A DNA stretch of 35,350 bases from a virus. Shown here in pieces: positions 1 through 6,408 of this stretch. Under the pieces are notes generated by a model that saw nothing but the letters and a program-made list of their open reading frames with translations, was not told the origin of the DNA and made no database searches. The stretch is taken from positions 1 through 35,350 of the IMG/VR virus record IMGVR_UViG_3300042291_000886; one strand, written 5' to 3'. A program made the translations under genes and the position numbers. The number at the start of each line of letters is the position of its first letter. Position 1 is the stretch's first letter.

Positions 1-251
1 AGTCGAAAAACAAAATCTCTTTCAACTGAAAATTCCCAAATCCAATGAGTGGCAGCACCTTCTATAGCATCGGGTAGTCTACCTGTGTGGCATTCTGGGT
101 CTCGATCCCATTCCACATTTGACCTAATGCCAATGGCCTGTATGAGGCTGTTGAAATTGGCCTGTTGCCCCAATTTCAAATGATCTGTTTCTGATCTAGA
201 TGGACGAGAACGTGTGATATCAACCACACTGACAAGTTTGAACAGTTGCAT
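1..251 (-). CDS. Conserved phage protein, C-terminus outside window
   Basis: An open minus-strand frame runs from ATG at 251 off the left edge (83 complete codons, no stop). The protein begins MQLFKLVSVVDITRSRPSR and continues through WDRDPECHTGRLPDAIEG and HWIWEFSVERDFVF. The composition is that of a soluble, Trp- and charge-rich phage protein. I do not recognise a functional family; the start resembles conserved hypothetical proteins I associate with T4-like phages. A late-promoter match (TTAAATAG) ends 13 bases before the ATG, giving a predicted leader of about 8 bases with no clear Shine-Dalgarno. It is insulated from the upstream minus-strand gene by a strong terminator, so it is probably transcribed on its own late in infection. 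Function is unknown. Confidence 0.7.
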   Translation of the reverse strand, partial: MQLFKLVSVVDITRSRPSRSETDHLKLGQQANFNSLIQAIGIRSNVEWDRDPECHTGRLPDAIEGAATHWIWEFSVERDFVFR

Positions 252-263
252 AATTATATGCTA

Positions 264-271
264 CTATTTAA
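264..271 (-). promoter_or_regulatory. T4-type late promoter, TTAAATAG
   Basis: The minus strand reads GAGTTAAATAGTAGC just upstream of the ATG at 251. It shares the core TAAATA with the other late-promoter matches in this window and lies directly after a terminator, where a new promoter is needed. Predicted start is about position 259. Confidence 0.55.
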
Positions 272-291
272 CTCTACAAAATTGTAGTCGT

Positions 292-315
292 AAAAAAGCC
301 CGGCGAACCGGGCTT
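292..315 (-). terminator. Rho-independent terminator
   Basis: Read on the minus strand, an 8-bp perfect stem (AAGCCCGG / CCGGGCTT) closes a TTCG tetraloop and is followed by a run of six T. It lies 27 bases after the stop of the 343-717 gene. Confidence 0.93.
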
Positions 316-342
316 AGTCTTCCCATCCCTGAGAATTTTAAA

Positions 343-717
343 TTACATACCTTCTAGGTTTGTCGGAACAGTTACTGTAATTGTGTTGGAATCAGACAAT
401 GTAGCAACACCGCTGCCGGCTGTATTAGTAAATGCAGCTCCTGCTGTCTGTAAAACTTGAGCAATTAGTCTAGCAACAGAGTCAATGTCGGTGCTATGAC
501 GATCTGCTACCATAAAAATTTCAAGACCGTCGCTTTTGAATTGAAACAAACGAGCTATAGAACCTAGTGCATCGGAAATCTTTGCTGCGGCTGCGTCTGA
601 AGCTGCTACTGCTAGTCCTGATCCATTTAGAACTACTTTGTAGAATGTTAATTCGGATGTGTATTGAATTGTACCGCGAGCTACTGCTGTTGGATTTGTT
701 CTTGTGAATGTTGCCAT
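343..717 (-). CDS. Small phage protein of unknown function, possibly virion-associated
   Basis: 124 aa, starting MATFTRTNPTAVARGTIQYT. The protein is rich in Ala, Thr, Ser and Val and low in Cys and Trp, with a C-terminal beta-like stretch (SGVATLSDSNTITVTVP), a composition common in small phage structural or decoration proteins. There is no signal peptide, no membrane segment and no recognisable catalytic motif. The start is well supported: AAGGAGA lies a few bases before the ATG, and a perfect TATAAATA late promoter sits 75 bases upstream. A strong terminator follows, so it forms a single-gene late unit with the best expression signals in the left part of the window. A role as an abundant virion protein is inference from these signals and composition only. 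Confidence 0.75.
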   Translation of the reverse strand: MATFTRTNPTAVARGTIQYTSELTFYKVVLNGSGLAVAASDAAAAKISDALGSIARLFQFKSDGLEIFMVADRHSTDIDSVARLIAQVLQTAGAAFTNTAGSGVATLSDSNTITVTVPTNLEGM

Positions 718-792
718 GATATGTTCTCCTTAAATCAATAGTCCCGCTCCGGGACTGGCATTGTATAAGAATCACCTCGATTCCTATGCAAG

Positions 793-800
793 TATTTATA
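793..800 (-). promoter_or_regulatory. Perfect T4-type late promoter, TATAAATA
   Basis: The minus strand reads CCAATATAAATACTTGC, an exact match to the T4 late consensus recognised by gp55/gp33-modified polymerase. Predicted start is near 787, giving a leader of about 70 bases that ends in AAGGAGA before the ATG at 717. Confidence 0.8.
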
Positions 801-834
801 TTGGATTGAAGAAATCACGCCAAAACGGCTGATT

Positions 835-1935
835 TTAGTCGGTTCTAAATGGAGTCCAGCGATCACGTGGCACTAATTTTGAACCACCTGCAACATAGCC
901 TTCTCCGCCTGGTTTACCCCCTGTAGTTTGCTCTATGTCGCCGCCTGATGCATCCAGCTCACGAATTACTTCGTCTTTGGCCGCCATGATCTCACGCACC
1001 AGTTCAAACATCACATCCATGACTCCTGGGTGCTGTTCACTGTGTGCTGCAATCTTGGCAGCTTTGGCAGGAGTCTTTTGCACAAAGGCCATGAAAGCTT
1101 CTGTGTTGATATTATCCAGTTGTTTTGTTTTGGATTGATTATTAACAAAGGTGTAGATTTCACTCTGTAGATAGCCCATACCAGCAACAGGTGCTAACAA
1201 TTTATCAATGGCCTGTTGATTTTTAGCAAGTGCTTCAATAGCAGCAAGATTGTCTGCACCCACTGCTGGTCTATAGCTAACACTGGTCAAGCCAAATACT
1301 TTTAATTCTGGATTGCCACTGAACTGATCAGGATTATCAAAGTCCTCACCTGTCTTGTCTCCAAAGTAACCAAACACCTTGTGAGCTGCCACTGCTATCT
1401 TGGCCTTGGCCAGGGCTCGACCAATTTCACTAGTACCAGCAACAGAGTAAGTGGTTTGATTAGGAGTAAATGTAATTTTGCCGTCAGCGCCGGTATATGG
1501 TTTGCCTGGGTGGAATAGGATATCTCCGTAGACATAACCACGGAATTCTGCAGGAGTTGCACGTTCAAATATGGGCCATAGTGCTGCCATATCTCCGGCG
1601 AACTTTTCACGCCAATCTTCGCCCTTGCCACGACTCATGATAAACTGTTGGAGTTCTTCTGGACTGGAACTTTTGCCTTCTTCACGACCCCAATTGTTTT
1701 TACCCACTAGTCGGAAGGAGCCATCATCTTCACGTCCCCAATACACAGTGGGATTGCCGTCCCACTTGATTGTGATACTAGTTTCAGGACTGGCTAGATC
1801 TTTAAGTATCTTGATGGCCTTGTTAGCACCATTGGCTTCTGTGAACACAAGATCTTCTAGATGATTGAACTCACGCCCTACTTTCTTAGGAGGAGGTGCT
1901 GCTTCTGCTTCACGTAAAAATTCAAATGCTCTCAT
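835..1935 (-). CDS. Phage protein with ligase-like KWDG motif and capsid-targeting-like N-terminus
   Basis: 366 aa. Residues 57-60 are KWDG inside TITIKWDGNPTVYWG-like sequence, matching the KxDG nucleotidylation motif of the covalent nucleotidyltransferase (ligase/capping) superfamily. GYVYGDILF near 133-141 could correspond to motif III. It resembles a phage family I recall as DUF6267. Assignment as a ligase-like enzyme is inference, because motifs IV and V are not obvious. The N-terminus MRAFEFLREAEAAPPPKK resembles the T4 internal-protein targeting peptide, with a candidate gp21-type cleavage after LRE (residue 9), which suggests packaging in the head. It overlaps the upstream 1932-2747 gene by 4 bases (ATGA), so the two are translated together. 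The C-terminus (QTTGGKPGGEGYVAGG) is flexible. Confidence 0.8.
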   Translation of the reverse strand: MRAFEFLREAEAAPPPKKVGREFNHLEDLVFTEANGANKAIKILKDLASPETSITIKWDGNPTVYWGREDDGSFRLVGKNNWGREEGKSSSPEELQQFIMSRGKGEDWREKFAGDMAALWPIFERATPAEFRGYVYGDILFHPGKPYTGADGKITFTPNQTTYSVAGTSEIGRALAKAKIAVAAHKVFGYFGDKTGEDFDNPDQFSGNPELKVFGLTSVSYRPAVGADNLAAIEALAKNQQAIDKLLAPVAGMGYLQSEIYTFVNNQSKTKQLDNINTEAFMAFVQKTPAKAAKIAAHSEQHPGVMDVMFELVREIMAAKDEVIRELDASGGDIEQTTGGKPGGEGYVAGGSKLVPRDRWTPFRTD

Positions 1936-2747
1936 TTAACTCGTTCCATCATTTTGCGGAACCAAGAGGGTGTTCCTGTTTGAGCACTTTCAAACGAAAT
2001 AACATTTTCCGGCAGACTAATACCCTGCTTGCCCAGTGTTTCTCTTGCACCTGCAACTAGTTCTTCATAGTTAGGCAGTTTCTTGATATAGTTGAGAATT
2101 GCGTCAACTGATTTAATATCTTTGACTGTGGCACTTTGTCCCAGCAAAACTTTGGCAATTTGATTCCAATCGTTACCATTGGGCAATAGTTCGTCTGTGG
2201 TAGCATTCAGTATTCCGTGCTTGGGACTGTACTTGATACCGCGGGCACGAGCAATTGAGCTTAGTACAATATGGCGATGCTCACCCCTATATTCACCTTG
2301 CCCACCAATCATGCTGCCTTGTTGAAATTTAGGATTAGCGGAAAACATAAAATCTGCTTGCACAAATCCATTGTCTGGACTGCCCTTGATAGGCACCTTC
2401 CAGTGTACATTGTCTCCGCTGAGTTTGATATTTTCTTTGCCAAATTGTGCAATCAGTTTTTCAGCGAATGATTTTTTATCTACTTCGTTAGCGTCTACTG
2501 ATAGGTCTAGATCGCCACTGCTGTTCTTTTCAAAGGTGCCATCTGGATCTTCTTTACGGCCTGTTGTGCCAAGCCATTTTACAGGCTTCTTGTCATCAAG
2601 ATGTTTTTCTTTGGTAAAATCTAGGCCTGTGATCTTTTCAATGTAAAGAATGGTTTCCTCTACATCTCCTGTGGCGATACGCTGTGTTAGTGGTTGTTTT
2701 TCCGGGCCTTTGAATACATTGCCGCCTTCTGACAGTTTACTGATCAT
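1932..2747 (-). CDS. Putative pol-beta-type nucleotidyltransferase
   Basis: 271 aa. Residues 76-85 read SSGDLDLSVD, the glycine/serine-then-DxD signature of the pol-beta nucleotidyltransferase fold, and a third acidic residue is available in FVQADFMF (Asp132). Known members transfer nucleotides to RNA, proteins or small molecules; the substrate here is unknown. Gly-rich GGQGEYRGEHRH follows the catalytic region. The start MISKLSEGGN contains LSE followed by G, a possible but weaker prohead-protease site. The gene overlaps both neighbours (2737-3021 upstream by 11 bases, 835-1935 downstream by 4), forming a three-gene late operon. Coupling to the KWDG protein suggests the two act together, for example in nucleic-acid end processing or nucleotide modification. 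Confidence 0.78.
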   Translation of the reverse strand: MISKLSEGGNVFKGPEKQPLTQRIATGDVEETILYIEKITGLDFTKEKHLDDKKPVKWLGTTGRKEDPDGTFEKNSSGDLDLSVDANEVDKKSFAEKLIAQFGKENIKLSGDNVHWKVPIKGSPDNGFVQADFMFSANPKFQQGSMIGGQGEYRGEHRHIVLSSIARARGIKYSPKHGILNATTDELLPNGNDWNQIAKVLLGQSATVKDIKSVDAILNYIKKLPNYEELVAGARETLGKQGISLPENVISFESAQTGTPSWFRKMMERVK

Positions 2748-3021
2748 TGCTTTCGTCCAATTTTTTCTTGAGTTTACGTGCTTCTGCTATTCTGCGAACA
2801 CCACGTGTAAATTTTGCAGGGTCTTGGCCCTTGATTGCATTAATAAACCTGCGTTCAAGTTCGTCTGCTGAAGCAGAATCATAATTTTTATGAATACTTT
2901 CCAAGAGATTGATAGCAGAATTAATGATGTTGGTAGCACGACTTTCTATCAACGAATCGGTGCTGCGCACATCGGCAATAGAATTTAGTTCTTGCAAAAT
3001 CGATCTAGTTTGTAACTTCAT
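2737..3021 (-). CDS. Small helical phage protein, unknown function
   Basis: 94 aa, predicted mostly alpha-helical, with a basic C-terminal stretch (TRGVRRIAEARKLKKKLDES) typical of nucleic-acid-binding or scaffold-contacting segments. It has no Cys, signal peptide or membrane segment. The N-terminus MKLQTRSILQELNS contains ILQE, which could be an I/L-x-E prohead protease site, but this is the weakest of the candidates in the window. It is the first gene of the minus-strand operon running to 835 and has a TTAAATAC late-promoter match 18 bases upstream of the ATG. Function not recognised. Confidence 0.7.
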   Translation of the reverse strand: MKLQTRSILQELNSIADVRSTDSLIESRATNIINSAINLLESIHKNYDSASADELERRFINAIKGQDPAKFTRGVRRIAEARKLKKKLDESNDQ

Positions 3022-3038
3022 TGAAATATTCCTATTGT

Positions 3039-3046
3039 GTATTTAA
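3039..3046 (-). promoter_or_regulatory. T4-type late promoter, TTAAATAC
   Basis: The minus strand reads GAGTTAAATACACAATAGG upstream of the ATG at 3021. Predicted start near 3034 gives a 13-base leader. It drives the 3021-835 operon and diverges from a plus-strand late promoter at 3102. Confidence 0.65.
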
Positions 3047-3081
3047 CTCATTTTAAACAATAATAACATTGTACTGAAAAA

Positions 3082-3095
3082 TGTGCGATCGCACA
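3082..3095. promoter_or_regulatory. 14-bp perfect palindrome between divergent late promoters
   Basis: TGTGCGATCGCACA is a perfect 14-bp dyad lying midway between the two divergent late promoters (minus 3039-3046, plus 3102-3110). It is a candidate protein-binding site; no regulator can be named. Confidence 0.35.
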
Positions 3096-3101
3096 AGAGC
3101 C

Positions 3102-3130
3102 GGATAAATAACTCAGTAGAAACACTGAGT
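3102..3130 (+). promoter_or_regulatory. Late promoter GGATAAATA followed by a 7-bp dyad
   Basis: GGATAAATA at 3102-3110 matches the late-promoter core. It is followed at once by ACTCAGT (3111-3117), six bases, and ACTGAGT (3124-3130), a 7-bp inverted repeat spanning the predicted transcription start (about 3116). The next gene begins at 3155. Confidence 0.55.
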
Positions 3131-3154
3131 CTACACTAACACACAGGAAACACA

Positions 3155-3331
3155 ATGAAATTTTTATCAGATCGAATGTTAGCTATTATGGAACGTCTAT
3201 CCGAAATGTTCCCTGGATCTAGCTATCAAAGCCGCTTAGACGCATATCTAAGCACCAAAGGCATTACCGATGCCGCACAGTTGGAAAACTACATCCGACA
3301 ATTCAATTCTCAAAAGGAAAGCTATCTATGA
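3155..3331 (+). CDS. DUF3563-like small protein
   Basis: 58 aa beginning MKFLSDRMLAIMERL. The C-terminal part, YQSRLDAYLSTKGITDAAQLENYIRQF, fits the short DUF3563 family of proteobacterial proteins, in which an R-D-A-Y-L segment is followed by a helix beginning D-L/A-x-x-L-E. Function of that family is not established. The start is supported by ACACAGGAAACACA before the ATG (AGGA). Its stop overlaps the next start (ATGA at 3328). It lies downstream of the 3102 late promoter. The family is common in Burkholderiales, which is a weak hint about the host. The identification comes from remembered family features, so it should be treated as probable. Confidence 0.7.
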   Translation: MKFLSDRMLAIMERLSEMFPGSSYQSRLDAYLSTKGITDAAQLENYIRQFNSQKESYL

Positions 3332-3447
3332 AAAAACTATTAAATCTATTATACATTATTAGCACCAGTATGGGACAAGCCCGTGCTGCTTCAGCACTGG
3401 CTAGAGCAGGAATGTATGCAGAAGCCAAAGCCTTAATGACCAAGTAA
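3328..3447 (+). CDS. 39-aa peptide, unknown function
   Basis: MKKLLNLLYIISTSMGQARAA begins the peptide, and the rest reads SALARAGMYAEAKALMTK. The first 15 residues are hydrophobic and the tail is an Ala-rich amphipathic helix with R-x-x-x-A-x-x-L-A-R-A-G-x-Y-x-E-A-K, a pattern seen in small bacterial peptides that accompany DUF3563-like genes. The ATGA overlap with the preceding gene and its AAAGGA ribosome site make translation likely. Membrane or signal-anchor localisation is possible but unproven. Confidence 0.6.
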   Translation: MKKLLNLLYIISTSMGQARAASALARAGMYAEAKALMTK

Positions 3448-3476
3448 CGTGTTGCAGCGCAAGAGATATATACACT

Positions 3477-4052
3477 ATGAACTTAGTTTATATACACGGT
3501 GCCAATGCCACCAGCGAAAGTTTTAATTATATCAGAAGTAAATTAGGCAAAGGGTTAGACATTAACTATGATAGCCGAAATGGCTTTGAAAACAACCTCA
3601 ATGATATGCAGTCTACCTTAAAAGATTGCAATAACATAGTGTTTGTTGCACATAGTCTAGGAGGTATCTACAGTTTGCATTTGGCCAACTCGATGCCCGG
3701 TGCTGTTAAGGGTGCTGTTACCCTAAGCACACCCTATGGTGGTGCAGAAGTAGCAGACTATGCCCAATACTTCCTACCGTTCAGCAGACTTATGCGTGAC
3801 ATTGGACCCAGTTCGTGGGTAATGAAGCAAGCTAGAAACATTAAGATACAGCACCCGTGGACTAACATTGTTACTGTAAAAGGGCAAAGTGCTTTTATGC
3901 ATGAACCCAATGATGGTGTTGTAACCATTGCCAGTCAGAAGCATCATGAGGATATGGAACTAGTAGAAGTAGATTATAACCACTATGAGGTTGTGCTCAG
4001 TGACGTAGTGGTTAAACTTATTAAAGAACGAGTAAACAAGTTCAAGAAATAA
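3477..4052 (+). CDS. Alpha/beta hydrolase (lipase/esterase-like)
   Basis: 191 aa. The N-terminus MNLVYIHGAN is the first strand and oxyanion HG motif of the alpha/beta hydrolase fold. The nucleophile elbow is AHSLGG with Ser60. Asp146 in HEPNDGVV and His169 in DYNHYEV complete a plausible catalytic triad, in the right order and spacing. At under 200 residues it is a minimal form without a large lid. There is no signal peptide, so it acts in the cytoplasm or virion. The closest described relatives are short RcsC-type/YqiA-like esterases and lipases; the substrate is unknown. It lies 29 bases after the preceding peptide and has no clear Shine-Dalgarno. GATATATACACT ends right at the ATG. Confidence 0.85.
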   Translation: MNLVYIHGANATSESFNYIRSKLGKGLDINYDSRNGFENNLNDMQSTLKDCNNIVFVAHSLGGIYSLHLANSMPGAVKGAVTLSTPYGGAEVADYAQYFLPFSRLMRDIGPSSWVMKQARNIKIQHPWTNIVTVKGQSAFMHEPNDGVVTIASQKHHEDMELVEVDYNHYEVVLSDVVVKLIKERVNKFKK

Positions 4053-4053
4053 G

Positions 4054-4082
4054 TTGTTTTTTTATCACAAGGCATATATAAT
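4054..4082 (+). promoter_or_regulatory. Sigma70 promoter TTGTTT-17-TATAAT
   Basis: TTGTTT at 4054-4059 and a perfect TATAAT at 4077-4082, separated by exactly 17 bases. It lies just after the hydrolase stop and about 58 bases before the 4140 gene, indicating that gene can be transcribed early by unmodified host polymerase. Confidence 0.75.
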
Positions 4083-4139
4083 AGTACATAGAGAAAAAGA
4101 AGTATCTATGCAAACAGACATTACACACAGGAGATTAAT

Positions 4140-4415
4140 ATGTCAGAAATTTTTACAGCACCAAAATTACCAGAAGTTAAATTCAACAAGAACGGTTACG
4201 AAATCCGTACAGATATCTTGGGTATGGCCAAGAGCCTAGTACAAGATGACTTTCAAGCCAAATTTCAAGGTTGGGAAATGACTGCTACTCGCGATGAGAA
4301 GACTGGTCAAATTGTTACCAAAGTAGACATGCCAACTTTCCCAGGATTGGAAAAAGTCCTAGAAACAGCAGAGAAAATGTACGCATTTGTAAATGCTGGC
4401 GCTACCAAAAAATAA
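4140..4415 (+). CDS. 91-aa phage protein, unknown function
   Basis: MSEIFTAPKLPEVKFNKNGY begins the protein. It is soluble, of mixed charge, with helical segments (GLEKVLETAEKMYAFVNAG), and has no cysteines, signal peptide or known motif. The start is chosen because ACAGGAGATTAAT directly precedes the ATG. It has its own sigma70 promoter (4054-4082) and a strong terminator 44 bases after the stop, so it is a single-gene early transcript and probably well expressed. Function not recognised. Confidence 0.75.
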   Translation: MSEIFTAPKLPEVKFNKNGYEIRTDILGMAKSLVQDDFQAKFQGWEMTATRDEKTGQIVTKVDMPTFPGLEKVLETAEKMYAFVNAGATKK

Positions 4416-4458
4416 GCTATTGGCCGCATAGCGGTATTAAAATAAAAATAGTAAAAGA

Positions 4459-4480
4459 AAAGCACCTTCGGGTGCTTTTT
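4459..4480. terminator. Bidirectional rho-independent terminator
   Basis: AAAGCACC (4459-4466), TTCG loop, GGTGCTTT (4471-4478), with T-run to 4480 on plus and a T-rich run on minus. It separates the convergent genes 4140-4415 and 4482-5186; its right side abuts the stop codon of the desaturase. Confidence 0.92.
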
Positions 4481-4481
4481 C

Positions 4482-5186
4482 TTATGTGCGTAGTTTGGCC
4501 AGTCTTAAGAACTGTAGAATTTGTATGTAGGTCCACCCTATGTCAATTTCCCACCAACGGTGTTTGAATTTAGCACTGGCTCCATCTGCGTGATGATTGT
4601 TGTGTAGTTCTTCACCGCCAATCCATATGCCCCAAGGCACTAGATTACGGCTGGTGTCTTTGGTATCAGTGTTGCGATAGCCAACCCAATGTGCTACGCC
4701 ATTAACTACTCCTGCGGCCCACAGTGGTATCCATATCATTTGAATACCCCACACTACTAGTCCGATAGGGCCAAAAACAACAAGGTCTATGACCAACATG
4801 ATTAGAATCCCTAAGCGGCTGTGTGGAGTATAAAGTTTACGCTCAATCCAGTCGTTGGGTGTACCTATGCCCAACTTCTCGACCATTGCGGTGTCTTTGC
4901 TGGCATCGTGATATAAAATCCAGCCTTTGAATAGCACACGCCAAATTCCGTAAATCTGTGGGCTGTGTGGATCCCCTTCTTGGTCCGAACGTTGATGATG
5001 TCGGCGATGTATGGCTACCCATTGACGAGTAACCATGCCTGTTGTTAGCCAAAGCCAACCACGCATAAAATGTTCTACTACTGGATGAAATGTTACTGCT
5101 CTATGTGCCTGGCTTCTATGTAGGAATAGAGTAACACAGGCAATGGTAATTTGAACCATTACCAAAGTTGCGATTATTATAGTCAT
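4482..5186 (-). CDS. Fatty-acid (acyl-CoA/acyl-lipid) desaturase
   Basis: 234 aa integral membrane di-iron enzyme. All three histidine boxes of the stearoyl-CoA-type desaturases are present: HRSQAH (23-28), HRRHH (60-64) and HNNHH (195-199). Hydrophobic segments lie near 1-22, 45-52 and 125-160. The protein is shorter than typical bacterial desaturases (about 300 aa) because the N-terminal membrane hairpin is reduced, but no catalytic box is lost. The expected reaction is O2-dependent introduction of a cis double bond into acyl chains, altering host membrane fluidity. Desaturase genes are known in other T4-like aquatic phages. No Shine-Dalgarno is visible. A TAAGTA element 4 bases upstream of the ATG is one base away from the late-promoter core and has the leaderless spacing seen elsewhere here. 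Confidence 0.9.
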   Translation of the reverse strand: MTIIIATLVMVQITIACVTLFLHRSQAHRAVTFHPVVEHFMRGWLWLTTGMVTRQWVAIHRRHHQRSDQEGDPHSPQIYGIWRVLFKGWILYHDASKDTAMVEKLGIGTPNDWIERKLYTPHSRLGILIMLVIDLVVFGPIGLVVWGIQMIWIPLWAAGVVNGVAHWVGYRNTDTKDTSRNLVPWGIWIGGEELHNNHHADGASAKFKHRWWEIDIGWTYIQILQFLRLAKLRT

Positions 5187-5190
5187 CTTT

Positions 5191-5196
5191 TACTTA
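5191..5196 (-). promoter_or_regulatory. Possible variant late promoter, TAAGTA
   Basis: The minus strand reads GGGCTAAGTAAAAG immediately before the desaturase ATG, close to the GGGCTAAATATTACT in front of the 14563 gene. One mismatch to TAAATA makes this tentative. Confidence 0.3.
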
Positions 5197-5201
5197 GCCC
5201 G

Positions 5202-5230
5202 TTGACACAGAGGTTAAAGTATGTTATAAT
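5202..5230 (+). promoter_or_regulatory. Consensus sigma70 promoter TTGACA-17-TATAAT
   Basis: TTGACA at 5202-5207 and TATAAT at 5225-5230 with a 17-base spacer, a perfect consensus. The HAD gene's ATG begins at 5236, so a start seven bases after the -10 box would fall at the initiation codon (leaderless mRNA). Confidence 0.85.
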
Positions 5231-5235
5231 ATGGT

Positions 5236-5820
5236 ATGAAAAACAAACTTATACTCACAGACGCAGACGGTGTTCTACTAGATTGGGAATGGGCATTCTC
5301 AGTTTGGATGCAAGAACGTGGTTATACGCTAACCGCCGATAATAAGAAAAGCTATTATCTGCATGATCACTACAATGAGCTAGAAGAAAAAGACTCAAAA
5401 AAAGTCATTAAGACATTCAACGAATCAGCGGCTATTGGATTTCTTCCTGCGCTACGTGATAGTGCTCACTATGTTAAAAGACTGCACGAAGAACACGGCT
5501 ATGAATTCCGGGTGATCACCAGTCTAAGTCTAGACAAGAACGCAGGCCGACTGCGTGAAATGAATCTGCGCAAGTTGTTTGGCAATGCAATTGAATCAGT
5601 GATTTGTTTAGATACAGGTGCAGACAAAGACGACGCACTTGCACCTTATCGAGATAGTGGACTATGGTGGATTGAAGACAAGCCGGCTAATGCTGATGTT
5701 GGCTACCAGTTAGGACTGCGTTCTATCTTAATCGAACACGGACACAATATGCATCATCTTTGCAATTACCCTGTGGTCAAGAATTGGCGTAAACTCTACG
5801 AAATAATTCTAGCAGAATAA
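5236..5820 (+). CDS. HAD-superfamily phosphatase, 5'(3')-nucleotidase-like
   Basis: 194 aa. HAD motif I is LTDADGVLLDW with Asp9 and Asp11; motif II is VITSLS near residue 95; the motif IV acidic pair is IEDKPANAD. A small cap (residues about 20-75) follows motif I, as in cytosolic 5'-deoxynucleotidases, so dephosphorylation of nucleotides is the most likely activity; the substrate is inferred. There is no signal peptide. A perfect sigma70 promoter ends 5 bases before the ATG and no Shine-Dalgarno is possible in the transcript, so translation is predicted to be leaderless. An alternative ATG at 5231 is out of frame. The next genes downstream are convergent. Confidence 0.82.
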   Translation: MKNKLILTDADGVLLDWEWAFSVWMQERGYTLTADNKKSYYLHDHYNELEEKDSKKVIKTFNESAAIGFLPALRDSAHYVKRLHEEHGYEFRVITSLSLDKNAGRLREMNLRKLFGNAIESVICLDTGADKDDALAPYRDSGLWWIEDKPANADVGYQLGLRSILIEHGHNMHHLCNYPVVKNWRKLYEIILAE

Positions 5821-5938
5821 AAAAGCCACTATTTAAACGATACATTCCGGGCACGACTCCGATATCATTTGGGCTAGTGGCCAACCCACACACAAACCGT
5901 TACGAATAACGGGTCCTAAGGTGTGTTCTGTTCTTAAA
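5821..5938. other. Structured intergenic segment between convergent genes
   Basis: Three inverted repeats sit in 118 bases. GCCACTA (5825-5831) pairs with TAGTGGC (5875-5881). CCGTTA (5897-5902) pairs with TAACGG (5907-5912) around a CGAA tetraloop. ACACAC (5888-5893) pairs with GTGTGT (5921-5926), enclosing the second. No U-tract follows, so this is not a classical terminator; it could be a small RNA or an RNA-stabilising element. No tRNA features are present. Confidence 0.4.
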
Positions 5939-6379
5939 TTAATTGCACCAGCTTTGTTTAGCGTCACCGTAATACTCACGGGCATGACCATTACTGATAA
6001 GTCCCTGACGAATGCTTTGTCCGTTTACCAAGATGTCTCCCAATATACGGCCACCAAACTTATCCCATCCGTAGATAATAACTTGATGCTTTGGGTGGGA
6101 TTGTAAGGCTTGAGTTGTAAATTTACTCGCCAATTGCGCTCGCTGGTCTTCTTGTGGACATTGAGCTCTGTGTCCTTTTTCTGGTGTGTCAACTCCGTAG
6201 ATCCTAACAGCAAGTTCGGGCTTGAGAGGCTGTGGTAGAAAGGGAGCGGCGATTACAATAGTATCGCCATCACTCACTCTAATAACTTGTGCATCGTATG
6301 TTGCTGACTTTGCAGGCATCTTGCCTTGTGCAAATGCTAGTGCAGGTACTGCCAACAACAATAATAAAAACTTTTTCAT
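5939..6379 (-). CDS. Secreted thermonuclease (staphylococcal nuclease family)
   Basis: 146 aa. A signal peptide is clear: MKKFLLLLLAVPALAFAQ, with likely cleavage after AFA (residue 17). The SNase core follows. DGDT (38-41) holds a calcium-binding Asp, RIYGVDTPEKGH carries Arg59, Asp64, Thr65 and Glu67, and FGGRILGDI carries Arg111, matching the catalytic Arg/Glu/Arg set of micrococcal nuclease. The mature product should cut DNA and RNA in the periplasm or outside the cell. A ribosome site (TTGGAG) lies 5 bases before the ATG and a late promoter (CATAAATA) overlaps the stop codon of the upstream gene. Periplasmic action suggests degradation of incoming DNA or debris rather than host-chromosome breakdown, but that is inference. 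Confidence 0.9.
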   Translation of the reverse strand: MKKFLLLLLAVPALAFAQGKMPAKSATYDAQVIRVSDGDTIVIAAPFLPQPLKPELAVRIYGVDTPEKGHRAQCPQEDQRAQLASKFTTQALQSHPKHQVIIYGWDKFGGRILGDILVNGQSIRQGLISNGHAREYYGDAKQSWCN

Positions 6380-6400
6380 ATCAACTCCAATAAGTGCTAG

Positions 6401-6408
6401 TATTTATG
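6401..6408 (-). promoter_or_regulatory. Late promoter CATAAATA
   Basis: The minus strand reads GGGCATAAATACTAGC; it overlaps the TAA stop of the 6404-7045 gene. Predicted start near 6395 gives a 16-base leader containing GGAG for the nuclease gene. Confidence 0.65.

Noticed and set aside
3085-3092. GCGATCGC as a cyanobacterial HIP1 element
   Set aside because: It occurs once as part of a longer palindrome; HIP1-bearing genomes have it every kilobase or so.
4054-4239. Plus-strand open frame MFFYHKAYIIVHREK...
   Set aside because: It covers the sigma70 promoter and leader of the 4140 gene and overlaps that gene in another frame; no ribosome site.
5821-5938. tRNA gene in the structured spacer
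   Set aside because: The outer stem encloses only 43 bases and there is no T-arm GTTCRA sequence or anticodon arm.
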